Shown here in pieces: positions 44,582-52,963 of a stretch of 64,000 nucleotides of DNA; within the stretch, counting starts at the first letter, position 1, and every line of letters begins with the position of its first letter. The notes under the pieces are model-generated. The model was not told the origin of the DNA. It ran no database searches and saw only the letters and a list, made by a program, of their open reading frames with translations. Where the stretch lies: NCBI GenBank assembly GCA_046262295.1, contig JBHENC010000010.1, forward strand, positions 77,733-141,732, read 5' to 3'. Origin of the DNA: JBHENC01 sp046262295. GTDB taxonomy: Bacteria; Acidobacteriota; Blastocatellia; Pyrinomonadales; Pyrinomonadaceae. The position numbers were made by a program, and so were the translations under genes.

Positions 44582-45129
44582 GCCGCGTCGCGTTTGGTCG
44601 TCGCCGCCTTGAGAAGCCGCCAAGTGGCCTGCACGTCCGCGCCCGCGCGATGATTGCCGCCCGTCAATCCGTAAGCCGCGCACGCTTCACTTAAAGGGAG
44701 CGATCTTTTCATGCCGGTCTCTTTTTTTATCAACTGCATCGCGCAACGCCAGCCGCGCTCCTGCGACACTTGCCGGTAACGCGAACAGGTGGCGGCGAGC
44801 GCGCGTCGGTCGAAGCTCGCGTTGTAGGCGACGAGCAATCTGTTTTCGATGAGCGCCGAAATTTCCGGCCAGATTTCCGTCCAGCAGGGCGCTTGCATCA
44901 GCAACATCTTGTCGAAGCGTTTGTGTTTCGAGGGCGGCGGCAGTTGATTGAAGACAGGCTGCACCAGACTTTCGTAAATGATATTGCCCGCCGCATCTCC
45001 GAACGCGATTTCGATTATCTCTATGCCCGCGCCCGCGCCGATGGTTTCCGTGTCAATCAACAACGCGCGTTCGTTGAGTTCGTAAGCTTCGAGCGCGGGC
45101 GTGTAAAACTGTTTCGTGTTGTAGAGCAT
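44578..45129 (-). CDS. DEDDh 3'-5' exonuclease (DnaQ-like)
   Basis: A 183-residue exonuclease. ExoI motif has Asp and Glu in LIDTETIG, ExoII Asp in VAYNASFDRRAL, and ExoIII-epsilon His and Asp in HRAGADVQATWRLL, so all four DEDDh acidic positions and the His are present. It is a stand-alone domain comparable to the epsilon subunit or RNase T. The N-terminus before the first motif (LYNTKQFYTPALEAYELNERAL) is extra, and its DNA is repeated at 46551-46621. The start lies 6 bases after the corC gene, so the two genes may be co-transcribed. Confidence 0.88.
   Translation of the reverse strand: MLYNTKQFYTPALEAYELNERALLIDTETIGAGAGIEIIEIAFGDAAGNIIYESLVQPVFNQLPPPSKHKRFDKMLLMQAPCWTEIWPEISALIENRLLVAYNASFDRRALAATCSRYRQVSQERGWRCAMQLIKKETGMKRSLPLSEACAAYGLTGGNHRAGADVQATWRLLKAATTKRDAA
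45058..45129 (-). repeat. Direct repeat, copy A (5' end of the exonuclease gene)
   Basis: The first 24 or so codons of the exonuclease gene (MLYNTKQFYTPALEAYE and following) match copy B at 46551-46621 with only a handful of changes and one three-base gap. The two copies lie in the same orientation and bracket the corC gene, about 1.49 kb apart. Confidence 0.85.
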
Positions 45130-45135
45130 CGTGTA

Positions 45136-46527
45136 TCAGAAAAGAGTTGACGCCGTTTCCAGCGGCTGCGCGAACGACGTGCCGACGCCCAGAAGCAGCG
45201 CGACAAGTGTTTGCCGTTCATTGTCCGCGTTTTTGACGTTTGGCGTAAAGCGCACTCTGCGTATGCGCCGCCGTTCAATGCGTTCCACTGTGAAGCGCGC
45301 GCCTTCATGTTCGATTGTTTCACCGACGCGAAGCAGGCGTCCCGATTGCGCCAGCAGAAATCCGGCGAGCGTCGTGTAGTCCGCTTCTTCCGGTATGCGC
45401 AGCTTGAGGCGGCGGTTCGCATCGCGAACGGCGAGCATTCCATCCAAAAGATAGACACCGTCCGCTTCGACTATTTGCGAGCGCGCTTCCTCGTCGTATT
45501 CGTCGTTGATTTCGCCGACGATCTCTTCCAGCAAATCTTCGAGCGTGATGATGCCTTCCATTCCGCCGTGTTCGTCCACCACGAAAGCCAGATGCGTGCG
45601 CGTCGCCTGCATCTGTTTCAACGCCGCGCCCAGCCGCACCGTCGCCGGAATAAACATCGGCGGGCGCAGCAATCGTTCCAGATTGAATTCAGCGGGCGCA
45701 GGGTTTTCAAGGTACGGTTCCAAGTCTCTCCTGAAGATCACGCCGGTCACTTCGTCTATGTGTTTTCGATAGACGGGCAAACGCGAATAACCGAGAGCGC
45801 GAAAAGCCCGCTTCGTTTCTTCCAGCGTGGCCGTCACGGGTAACGCTTCGACCGCCGTGCGCGGAACCATCGCCGCGCGAACTTCCGCATCGGAAAAATC
45901 GAAGACACGATTAATTAACTTCTGCTCCTGCTCTTCCAGATGCCCGCTGCGCCGCGATGCATCCATCAGCCCGCGCAATTCATCTTCCGTGTAAATAGAA
46001 CCGTGCTCGTTTGAAGGATGAAGCCCGAACAGCCTGACGGTGCGCGTGCCCGCCCAATCCAGCAACTGTATCGGCCACCGAAAAATTTTATAGAACATCT
46101 CCATCGGCATTGCGATAGCGAGCGCCGTTCTTTCGGCACGTTCGAGCGCGAGGGTTTTCGGCGCGAGTTCGCCGAGCACGATATGCAGGAACGTGATAAG
46201 GCCGAAGGCGACCGCGAAGGAGATGGTGTCGAGCACTGTTTGAGAGACGCGCCCTTCGAGCGGCGCTTCGAGCAGATGCGCGATGGCCGGTTCGCCGATC
46301 CAGCCGAGCGCCAGCGAAGCGAGCGTGATGCCGAGTTGTGTCGCGGAGATGTAAGCGTTTAGATTATCCACCAAACGCAACAGTCTCATCGCGCGACGGT
46401 TGCCCGCCTTTGCCAGCGTTGCGATGCGCGAACGGCGCACGCCGACGAGCGCGAATTCCGAAGCCACAAAAAAGCCGTTGGCGAAGACAAGCAGAAAAAC
46501 AAGCAGGATATTAAAAGCTGTAAGCAT
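45136..46527 (-). CDS. CNNM/CorC-HlyC family membrane protein with CBS domains
   Basis: A 463-residue protein: an N-terminal DUF21/CNNM transmembrane domain with three to four helices (FNILLVFLLVFANGFFVASEF, LGITLASLALGWIGEPAIAH, ISFAVAFGLITFLHIVLGEL), then two CBS domains (about 215-340; MVPRTAVEALPVTATLEETK and TVRLGAALKQMQATRTHLAF) and a CorC_HlyC C-terminal domain (ADYTTLAGFLLAQSGRLLRVGE). Family members are linked to magnesium or cobalt export and are often mislabelled hemolysins. It is bracketed by direct repeats of the exonuclease 5' end. Confidence 0.92.
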   Translation of the reverse strand: MLTAFNILLVFLLVFANGFFVASEFALVGVRRSRIATLAKAGNRRAMRLLRLVDNLNAYISATQLGITLASLALGWIGEPAIAHLLEAPLEGRVSQTVLDTISFAVAFGLITFLHIVLGELAPKTLALERAERTALAIAMPMEMFYKIFRWPIQLLDWAGTRTVRLFGLHPSNEHGSIYTEDELRGLMDASRRSGHLEEQEQKLINRVFDFSDAEVRAAMVPRTAVEALPVTATLEETKRAFRALGYSRLPVYRKHIDEVTGVIFRRDLEPYLENPAPAEFNLERLLRPPMFIPATVRLGAALKQMQATRTHLAFVVDEHGGMEGIITLEDLLEEIVGEINDEYDEEARSQIVEADGVYLLDGMLAVRDANRRLKLRIPEEADYTTLAGFLLAQSGRLLRVGETIEHEGARFTVERIERRRIRRVRFTPNVKNADNERQTLVALLLGVGTSFAQPLETASTLF

Positions 46528-46621
46528 ACTTGATGATGGTGGCAGAAACGATCAACCCGCGTTCGTCGAACTCGTAAGCTTCGAGCGCCGGAGTGTAAAA
46601 CTGTTTCGTGTTGTAAAGCAT
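46511..46621 (-). pseudogene. Duplicated exonuclease start fragment (36-codon frame overlapping the corC start)
   Basis: From ATG 46621 the frame reads MLYNTKQFYTPALEAYE, then diverges (FDERGLIVSATIIKYAYSF) and stops at 46511-46513, inside the corC gene. The first 17 residues are identical to the intact exonuclease at 45129. The remainder after about 24 codons is unrelated. It is thus a partial copy of that gene, left by duplication or insertion, and might be translated as a short leader upstream of corC. This frame is under 60 codons. Confidence 0.75.
46551..46621 (-). repeat. Direct repeat, copy B (exonuclease 5' end)
   Basis: Matches copy A at 45058-45129 over about 70 bases. Most differences are silent or change single residues late in the repeat, so the copies seem to have been kept under coding selection for a while or duplicated recently. 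Confidence 0.85.
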
Positions 46622-46719
46622 TCAAGAATTGATAGCGGATATTAGATGCTGGATGTTAGCAAGCGGTTGAGTGCTGAAATATAACCTCAAGCGCGGAGCT
46701 TCATTGCTATTACCGATAA

Positions 46720-46769
46720 GCTTTCAATCTAATTGCAATGAAAGCCTGATGATAAGTATTTTATCAGGC
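46720..46769. terminator. Two abutting hairpins downstream of the DUF2283 gene
   Basis: GCTTTCA (46720-46726) pairs with TGAAAGC (46739-46745), and GCCTGAT (46744-46750) pairs with ATCAGGC (46763-46769); the two stems share two bases, so they are partly exclusive. They lie 34-83 bases after the DUF2283 stop on the minus strand. No strong T run follows, so a terminator function is only likely. Confidence 0.45.
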
Positions 46770-46802
46770 AAGTTACACTCGAATGAATTATTTGGCTTTG
46801 CT

Positions 46803-47018
46803 TTACGCAACCTGTTTTACTTTCGCAGGCAATTTGCTCAAGATTAGCTCTTGAATCTCAAGTTTTGTGCTTGCTTCATCTATGTCTATGCCGACAAGAT
46901 TTCCGCTTTCGTCATAATCTAAAACTACTCCATCCGAAACTTCGCGGCTATCCACGCTCGGCCTGGAGGATAAGTCAATGTAAAGCGAATCTGTATCGGG
47001 ATAATAATTTATTCTCAT
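46803..47018 (-). CDS. DUF2283 family small protein, possible antitoxin
   Basis: A 71-residue protein with the DUF2283 pattern: MRINYYPDTDSLYIDLSS, VSDGVVLDYDESGNLVGIDI and a C-terminal helix. DUF2283 genes are usually paired with a small DUF4258-like gene, as here, where the start overlaps the upstream gene by four bases. A toxin-antitoxin role is suspected in the field from such pairing but not shown by the sequence. The region is visibly AT-richer than its surroundings, which suggests transfer. Confidence 0.82.
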   Translation of the reverse strand: MRINYYPDTDSLYIDLSSRPSVDSREVSDGVVLDYDESGNLVGIDIDEASTKLEIQELILSKLPAKVKQVA

Positions 47019-47257
47019 CGCTTGAATCCTCTATCGGGAAATGCGTTATGTATTGTAATTCCATCTGCCAGAGTCACCACCCTGAAAACGAGGTTGCGAA
47101 ACTCTTCAATTCTTCCCCAGAATCTTACCCTACTATCACCCTGAACTTCGACGCGCATAGGGTTCTCAATTATCCGAATGCACCATTCTTTCTTCAGATA
47201 TTCGCGCTTTCGCAAGACCTCATTCTCGAAATAATCCGTAAATTTGTACTCAGCCAT
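47015..47257 (-). CDS. DUF4258-like small protein, possible toxin partner
   Basis: An 80-residue protein from ATG 47257 (AEYKFTDYFENEVLRKREYL); the longer frame from 47311 has a less typical N-terminus. The chain KKEWCIRIIENPMRVEVQ, RVRFWGRIEEFRNLVFRVVT and DGITIHNAFPDRGF looks like the compact alpha-beta fold of DUF4258/RelE-type proteins. It overlaps the DUF2283 gene by four bases, so the two are translated together. Family assignment is by pattern only and moderate. Confidence 0.62.
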   Translation of the reverse strand: MAEYKFTDYFENEVLRKREYLKKEWCIRIIENPMRVEVQGDSRVRFWGRIEEFRNLVFRVVTLADGITIHNAFPDRGFKR

Positions 47258-47353
47258 GCCTTCAGTTTTACCATGATTTCTACTAAACAATAAGAAGTCG
47301 CTATGCGACATCTAAGGATATCGTATATGTCCTTCACCGTAGAACTCATATCA

Positions 47354-48202
47354 TCACAACGCTTTCTCATCATTACGGTCAATAGAATTTTTCTCTAAGA
47401 AATAGAGGTGATTCAAAAGTAGGAATTCCGTCAATTGATCATTTGCGTATCCTCTCATTTCACGATGAGCTCTTGGATTACGATATGCCATAAAAACTCC
47501 GGTAAACAATGAAGCTCTACCAGCATTTTCGCTCACATCCAAATCCTTCCAGCCAAGTTTTGCTGTAGGCCCTAAGAACGCTTGAGAAAATAACTTTGCA
47601 CCGTGCGCGTCTATTCCGGTTCGTTTGCGGACAACATCCTCTAGCCGCCGATAGCCAGTTAGAAGTCTGTCATCTGGGGCTTCCCATAATGAGATTGCCA
47701 AATCAATAATTCGACTGTCGATAATTGCAAAAGGAACAAGAGGCGGAAATTCTTGCCATAGAGTCCCGCAGTTTCCCCTCTCCCAATGTTTCTCAAAAAC
47801 ATAATCATGCCACCGAATCGGTCGAATCGAAGAAGCAGCATTAAGATTTTCGAGGTCGGAGATAGTTAGCGAGGAACTGTCAAGGCGCTCTATGACATCA
47901 GGCGTAACGTCATACTCTTCTATCTCGGCTTGATGAGCGTCCAGCAGTTGGAGCACATATGAAAATGCGTGTGAGCCTTCGCCTATGTAACCAGAACCAA
48001 ATCCCGATTTAACTGCGATAAGATCACCAACATTAACTGTCAAGAGGAGGCAATGTTCACCAGAATAAGAAAGAATTCTGACATGGGTTATTTGGTCACC
48101 ATATTGCAACAATCTCATTACAGCATCCTGGCAAGCACCCGATATTCCAGGCAGCCCGAAGTACTGAATACCTGCCAGTACGTTGGTATTGTCACTATTC
48201 AT
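47354..48202 (-). CDS. TIGR02391-type protein with HEPN-like RNxxxH motif
   Basis: A 282-residue protein. The N-terminal half (about 1-115) is unlike known domains. The C-terminal half has RRLEDVVRKRTGIDAHGAKL, FSQAFLGPTAKLGW and TGVFMAYRNPRAHREMRGYA, the layout of the TIGR02391 (Ymh) family, with R241 to H246 forming an RNxxxH motif as in HEPN ribonucleases. Proteins of this kind occur in mobile and defence regions. The AT-richer composition and neighbouring DUF2283 pair support an acquired patch. RNA cleavage is a hypothesis only. Confidence 0.65.
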   Translation of the reverse strand: MNSDNTNVLAGIQYFGLPGISGACQDAVMRLLQYGDQITHVRILSYSGEHCLLLTVNVGDLIAVKSGFGSGYIGEGSHAFSYVLQLLDAHQAEIEEYDVTPDVIERLDSSSLTISDLENLNAASSIRPIRWHDYVFEKHWERGNCGTLWQEFPPLVPFAIIDSRIIDLAISLWEAPDDRLLTGYRRLEDVVRKRTGIDAHGAKLFSQAFLGPTAKLGWKDLDVSENAGRASLFTGVFMAYRNPRAHREMRGYANDQLTEFLLLNHLYFLEKNSIDRNDEKAL

Positions 48203-48269
48203 AGTCAGTTCGCATGATGTGAGCTATTTTACTCTTTACTGATATGTATGCAGATGCCTAACATCAGTT

Positions 48270-49952
48270 TCAACTGCGTGTGAGTTGGCGATATTTGATG
48301 CGGTGCGGTTGGTCTGCGGCGACGCCGAGACGCGCGCGGCGATCCGCTTCGTAGTCCGAATAATTTCCCTCGAACCAGACGACGCGGCTATCGCCCTCGA
48401 AGGCGAGTATGTGTGTGGCGATGCGGTCGAGAAACCAGCGGTCGTGGCTGATGACGACGGCGCAGCCCGCAAAGTTTTCCAGAGCCTCTTCGAGCGCGCG
48501 CATCGTGTTCACGTCCAGATCGTTCGTCGGTTCGTCGAGCAGCAGAACATTCGCGCCTTCTTTCAGCATCCGCGCGAGATGGACGCGATTGCGTTCGCCG
48601 CCCGATAGCTGCGAAACTTTTTTCTGTTGATCCGAGCCGCTGAAATTGAACCGCGCCACGTAAGCCCGCGAAGGCACTTCCCGCGCGCCCAACTGCACGA
48701 CATCGAGGCCGTCCGAAATTGTTTCCCAGATCGTTTTGTCTGCATCGAGCGCGCGGCTCTGGTCAACGTAAGCGAGCTTGACGGTTTCGCCGACGCGAAT
48801 CGCGCCGCTTGTCGGTTGCTCCTGTTCCGTGACCATCCGAAAGAGCGTCGTCTTGCCCGCGCCGTTCGGCCCGATGATGCCGACGATGCCGCCGGGCGGA
48901 AGCCGAAACGTCATGTCTTCGACGAGCACGCGGGAATCGTAAGCCTTGCTCACGCTTTCGGCTTCAATCACCACGTCGCCTAAACGTGGTCCGGGTGGAA
49001 TATAAATCTCTAACTCTTCAGCGCGCTTGTCGGTCGCTTGATTGAGCAACGCTTCGTAGGAATTGATGCGCGCTTTGGCTTTGGCGTGGCGGCCTTTGGG
49101 CGACATTCGTATCCATTCAAGTTCGCGCTGCAACGTGCGCTGCCGGTCGGATTCCGATTTCTCTTCGCGCTTTAGGCGTTCCTGTTTCTGTTCAAGCCAA
49201 GATGAATAGTTGCCCTGCCAGGGGATGCCCTGCCCGCGATCAAGTTCGAGAATCCACCCGGCGACGTTGTCCAGAAAATAACGATCATGCGTCACCGCGA
49301 TCACCGTTCCCGGATACTGCTGCAAGTGTTGCTCAAGCCACGCGACGGATTCCGCATCGAGGTGGTTCGTCGGCTCATCGAGCAAGAGAATGTCCGGTTG
49401 CTGCAACAAGAGACGGCAGAGCGCGACGCGGCGACGTTCGCCGCCCGAAAGCGTTTTGATAATCGTTTCGCCGGGCGGACACCGCAGCGCGTCCATCGCC
49501 ATCTCAAGGCGTGCGTCCAAATCCCATGCGTTTGCCGCGTCCAGCTTCTCCTGCACTGCGCCCTGTCGCTCGAGCAGCTTGGACATCTCGTCGTCGGTCA
49601 TCGGCTCGGCAAAGCGCGCGTTGATTTCGTCAAACTCTTTTAAGAGATCAACCGTCGCCTGCACGCCCTGTTCGACGACTTGGCGCACGGTTAAGGATTC
49701 ATCTAGTTGCGGTTCTTGCTCCAAAAAGCCGACGGTGTGGCCGGGCGAAAGAACCGTCTCGCCCGTAAACTCTTTGTCTTTCCCGGCGAGAATGCGCAAA
49801 AGGCTGGATTTGCCGGAGCCGTTCAAGCCCAGCACGCCGATCTTCGCGCCGTAGAAATAAGAGAGATAAATGTCTTTGAGTACCGGCTTTTTGTCATAAA
49901 ACTTGCTGACGCCGATCATCGAGTAGATTACTTTGTTGGGTTGTGTGCTCAT
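48270..49952 (-). CDS. ettA: Energy-dependent translational throttle EttA (ABC-F)
   Basis: A 560-residue ABC-F protein with two nucleotide-binding domains and no membrane part. Walker A motifs are GLNGSGKSS and GPNGAGKTT, signatures LSGGERRRVALCR and LSGGERNRVHLAR, and Walker B regions ILLLDEPTNHLDAES and VLLLDEPTNDLDVNT. The linker between them contains the basic RMSPKGRHAKAKARI segment of the P-site tRNA interaction motif, and the N-terminus YSMIGVSKFYDKKPVLKDIY matches EttA. It binds the ribosomal E site and gates the first peptide bond according to ATP/ADP. The length equals the family norm. Confidence 0.95.
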   Translation of the reverse strand: MSTQPNKVIYSMIGVSKFYDKKPVLKDIYLSYFYGAKIGVLGLNGSGKSSLLRILAGKDKEFTGETVLSPGHTVGFLEQEPQLDESLTVRQVVEQGVQATVDLLKEFDEINARFAEPMTDDEMSKLLERQGAVQEKLDAANAWDLDARLEMAMDALRCPPGETIIKTLSGGERRRVALCRLLLQQPDILLLDEPTNHLDAESVAWLEQHLQQYPGTVIAVTHDRYFLDNVAGWILELDRGQGIPWQGNYSSWLEQKQERLKREEKSESDRQRTLQRELEWIRMSPKGRHAKAKARINSYEALLNQATDKRAEELEIYIPPGPRLGDVVIEAESVSKAYDSRVLVEDMTFRLPPGGIVGIIGPNGAGKTTLFRMVTEQEQPTSGAIRVGETVKLAYVDQSRALDADKTIWETISDGLDVVQLGAREVPSRAYVARFNFSGSDQQKKVSQLSGGERNRVHLARMLKEGANVLLLDEPTNDLDVNTMRALEEALENFAGCAVVISHDRWFLDRIATHILAFEGDSRVVWFEGNYSDYEADRRARLGVAADQPHRIKYRQLTRS

Positions 49953-50045
49953 GATTTGAATTAGGAAGAATTGTTGGATTAACCTGTTTGCGATGTAACT
50001 GTAACATTAAATCCGTGTCTTGATAAAACGTGGAAGAGGTATCCG

Positions 50046-50207
50046 ATGCAGGAAACAGAATCAATCGAACTCAAACGCGCGCTTGCGGAAATCGCCGACG
50101 CGCTGCAAAAGATTTTCGGCGAACTGAAGGAAATCAACACGTCTTTGAAAAGCGTCGCGCGCAGCCAAGCGCAGCAATCAACCGTGCAGAAGCGCAGTAG
50201 CAGTTAG
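50046..50207 (+). CDS. Small coiled-coil protein, 53 residues
   Basis: A short frame with ATG at 50046 and GGAAGAGG 5-12 bases upstream. The sequence ESIELKRALAEIADALQKIF and GELKEINTSLKSVARSQAQ has regular hydrophobic heptad spacing, predicting one helical coiled coil, then a Gln/Ser-rich tail. It lies alone between ettA (opposite strand) and the hut operon, about 80 bases before hutU. The function is unknown. The codon use and start site look like those of a real gene. Confidence 0.6.
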   Translation: MQETESIELKRALAEIADALQKIFGELKEINTSLKSVARSQAQQSTVQKRSSS

Positions 50208-50285
50208 CGCGCAAAGCTTGACACGCGCACGCACGCTTTCACAGGATACAAGGGAAAGCAAAGCCTGTTGTCAGGAGAAGATTCG

Positions 50286-52004
50286 ATGAATGAAAAAGCA
50301 CGGGCGCAAACCGATAGCGAATCAATATTGAAAGCGAAGGCCACGCGCCGCATCACAGCGCCGCGCGGCAGCGAGATTAGTTGCAAGGGCTGGCATCAGG
50401 AAGCTGCGTTGCGAATGCTGATGAACAATCTCGATGCGGACGTTGCCGAACGCCCCGACGAGTTGATCGTTTATGGTGGGACGGGGCGCGCGGCACGCGA
50501 TTGGGCTTCGTATGATGCCATCGTGCGTTCGTTGCGTGAACTGGCGAACGACGAAACTTTGCTTGTGCAATCGGGCAAACCCGTCGGCATTTTTCGCACG
50601 CATGAGTATGCGCCGCGTGTGCTCATCGCCAATTCCAACCTCGTCGGCCACTGGTCGAATTGGGAAGAGTTCAATCGTCTGGAACGCTTGGGACTGACGA
50701 TGTACGGGCAGATGACGGCGGGTTCGTGGATTTACATAGGCTCGCAGGGAATTATTCAAGGCACGTTCGAGACGTTTGCTGCCGCCGCGAATAAACATTT
50801 CAAAGGCACGCTCGAAGGCAAGCTCGTCGTCTCCGGCGGGATGGGCGGCATGGGCGGCGCGCAATCCTTGGCGGCGACGATGAACGGTGCAGTCTTTCTC
50901 GGCATTGACGTTGACCGCGCACGCATCAAGCGTCGCGTCAACACGAATTACTGTGATCGCCTTGCGCTCGATCTCGATGATGCTTTGCGAATCTGCGAAG
51001 ACGCGCGCGAACAAAAACGCGCCATCTCCGTCGGGCTTGTCGGCAACTGCGCCGAAGTCTTGCCGGAACTCGTCAGGCGCCGCGTGCGCGTGGATATCGT
51101 CACCGATCAAACGAGCGCACATGATCCTTTGAACGGCTACGTTCCGGCGGGCTTGACGTTAGATGAAGCGAATACTTTGCGGCGCGCAAATCCGCAGGAC
51201 TATGTGGAGCGTTCGATGCAATCTATGGCGCGGCACGTCGAAGCGATGCTCGCGTTGAAACGCGCGGGCGCAATCGCCTTCGATTACGGCAACAACATAC
51301 GCGCGCAGGCGGCAAGTGCGGGCATTGCCGACGCTTTCGAGATTCCCGGCTTCGTGCCGGAATACATCCGCCCGCTTTTTTGCGAAGGACGCGGCCCCTT
51401 TCGCTGGGTCGCGCTTTCAGGCAATGCGGAAGACATACGCAAGACAGACGATCTTGCCCGCGAACTCTTCCCCGAAAACGAGACTCTACGGCGTTGGTTG
51501 AACTTGGCGAGCGAGCGTATAAAATTTCAGGGCTTGCCCGCGCGCGTTTGCTGGCTGGGTTACGGCGAACGCGCGGAATTCGGCGACGCGATTAACGACA
51601 TGGTGAAGACGGGCAAACTCGCCGCGCCCGTCGTCATCGGGCGCGATCATCTGGATACGGGTTCCGTCGCGTCGCCCTACCGCGAAACGGAAGCGATGCG
51701 CGACGGTTCGGATGCCATCGCCGATTGGCCGATTCTCAACGCGCTGCTCAACACGGCGTCGGGCGCGTCGTGGGTCTCCGTGCATAACGGCGGCGGCGTC
51801 GGCATCGGTTATTCGCTTCATGCCGGGATGGTCGTCGTCGCGGACGGCACGGCTGAAACCGGCAAACGCCTTGAGCGAGTGCTGACGACAGACCCCGGCA
51901 TCGGCATTATTCGTCACGCCGACGCGGGCTACGATGAAGCGTTAGATGTTGTAGAGAAGCAGCACATCAAGATGCCGATGCTTGAGAAGGGCGACGAGCA
52001 ATGA
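50286..52004 (+). CDS. hutU: Urocanate hydratase
   Basis: A 572-residue HutU, second enzyme of histidine degradation (urocanate to imidazolonepropionate, with NAD as cofactor). The start is ATG 50286, with AGGAGA at 50273-50278; the frame opens earlier at TTG 50268. Motifs include VYGGTGRAARDWASYDAIV, the NAD-binding loop GGMGGMGGAQSLAATM, GLVGNCAEVLPELVRR, the GRDHLDTGSVASPYRETE and NTASGASWVSVHNGGGVGIG segments near the end. The stop overlaps the hutG start by four bases. No hutH (histidine ammonia-lyase) lies in the window. Confidence 0.96.
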   Translation: MNEKARAQTDSESILKAKATRRITAPRGSEISCKGWHQEAALRMLMNNLDADVAERPDELIVYGGTGRAARDWASYDAIVRSLRELANDETLLVQSGKPVGIFRTHEYAPRVLIANSNLVGHWSNWEEFNRLERLGLTMYGQMTAGSWIYIGSQGIIQGTFETFAAAANKHFKGTLEGKLVVSGGMGGMGGAQSLAATMNGAVFLGIDVDRARIKRRVNTNYCDRLALDLDDALRICEDAREQKRAISVGLVGNCAEVLPELVRRRVRVDIVTDQTSAHDPLNGYVPAGLTLDEANTLRRANPQDYVERSMQSMARHVEAMLALKRAGAIAFDYGNNIRAQAASAGIADAFEIPGFVPEYIRPLFCEGRGPFRWVALSGNAEDIRKTDDLARELFPENETLRRWLNLASERIKFQGLPARVCWLGYGERAEFGDAINDMVKTGKLAAPVVIGRDHLDTGSVASPYRETEAMRDGSDAIADWPILNALLNTASGASWVSVHNGGGVGIGYSLHAGMVVVADGTAETGKRLERVLTTDPGIGIIRHADAGYDEALDVVEKQHIKMPMLEKGDEQ

Positions 52005-52939
52005 ACGCGCCATCCGCAAAAGATGATCCGCAGTGGCCGCGCGCAAGCAACTGGCTGAAAGGCGATCACGCGCCGGATGCTGTCGGAAATTTGGCGATTC
52101 TCGGCGCACCGCTGCGGCGCGGCTCGATTACGGAAGGGCGCTGCGACCTCGCGCCGCAGTGGATTAGAAAAGCTCTGGCGCGATTCAGCACATACGACAT
52201 CGAAGCTGACACGGACGTGCGCGGGCTTCGCGCGGAAGACTACGGCGATCTTGACCTTGCCGACGCGCGTCCCGAAGAAGCCTTTGTACCTCTTTCAAAT
52301 GCCGTTCGTGAGGCGCTGAAAAAAGCGAACGCGCTGATCCTGCTCGGCGGCGACAACAGCATCACGCGCGCGGGCTGTCATGGCGTGGGCGGGTCGCTCA
52401 AAGATTGCGGCCTGCTCACGCTCGACGCGCATTTCGATTTACGCGACACGCGCGGAGGGCTTTCCAACGGCAACCCTGTGCGCGCTCTGCTCGAAGACGG
52501 ACTGCCCGGCGCGCACATCATCCAGATCGGCATTCAATCCTTCGCCAATTCGCGCGCTTACGCTGAAGTCGCGCGCGATGCCGGAATTAAAATAATCACC
52601 GCGAACCATGTACGTGCGCGGGGCATTGATGAAGTAGTTAATGAGTCGCTCGCTTATTTGTCGGAGCGCGTCGAAAATATTTATGTTGATTTAGATGTTG
52701 ACGTACTAGATCGCGCCTTTGCTCCGGCGACGCCGGGTTCGCGCCCCGGCGGTTTAATGCCCTACGAGATTCGCATGGCCGCCGCGTTGTGCGGCCTGAA
52801 TACGAAAGTGCGCGTGATGGATTTAGTCGAGATTGATCCGACGCATGACGTTGCAGACGCCACGACGATGGCGGCGGCGGCGTGCCTGCTTTCATTTGCT
52901 TCCGGGCTGCTGCGGCGCATCTCTAAAAGCTTGGAGTAG
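52001..52939 (+). CDS. hutG: Formimidoylglutamase (arginase family)
   Basis: A 312-residue ureohydrolase-fold enzyme. Metal motifs are LLGGDNSITRAG, LTLDAHFDLRDTRGG and YVDLDVDVLDRAFAPATPG; the first normally reads GGDH, so the His that binds one manganese is Asn here, a variant seen in some HutG groups but worth noting. SNGNPVRALLEDGL is the substrate loop region. Its place between hutU and hutI makes formiminoglutamate the likely substrate rather than arginine or agmatine. Translationally coupled to hutU (ATGA overlap). Confidence 0.88.
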   Translation: MNAPSAKDDPQWPRASNWLKGDHAPDAVGNLAILGAPLRRGSITEGRCDLAPQWIRKALARFSTYDIEADTDVRGLRAEDYGDLDLADARPEEAFVPLSNAVREALKKANALILLGGDNSITRAGCHGVGGSLKDCGLLTLDAHFDLRDTRGGLSNGNPVRALLEDGLPGAHIIQIGIQSFANSRAYAEVARDAGIKIITANHVRARGIDEVVNESLAYLSERVENIYVDLDVDVLDRAFAPATPGSRPGGLMPYEIRMAAALCGLNTKVRVMDLVEIDPTHDVADATTMAAAACLLSFASGLLRRISKSLE

Positions 52940-52963
52940 TAGTGGAACAAGCATCGCGTCTTG

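Noticed and set aside
46386..46625. 79-codon minus frame over the corC start
   Set aside because: It is a different phase from both corC and the exonuclease fragment and shows no family features.
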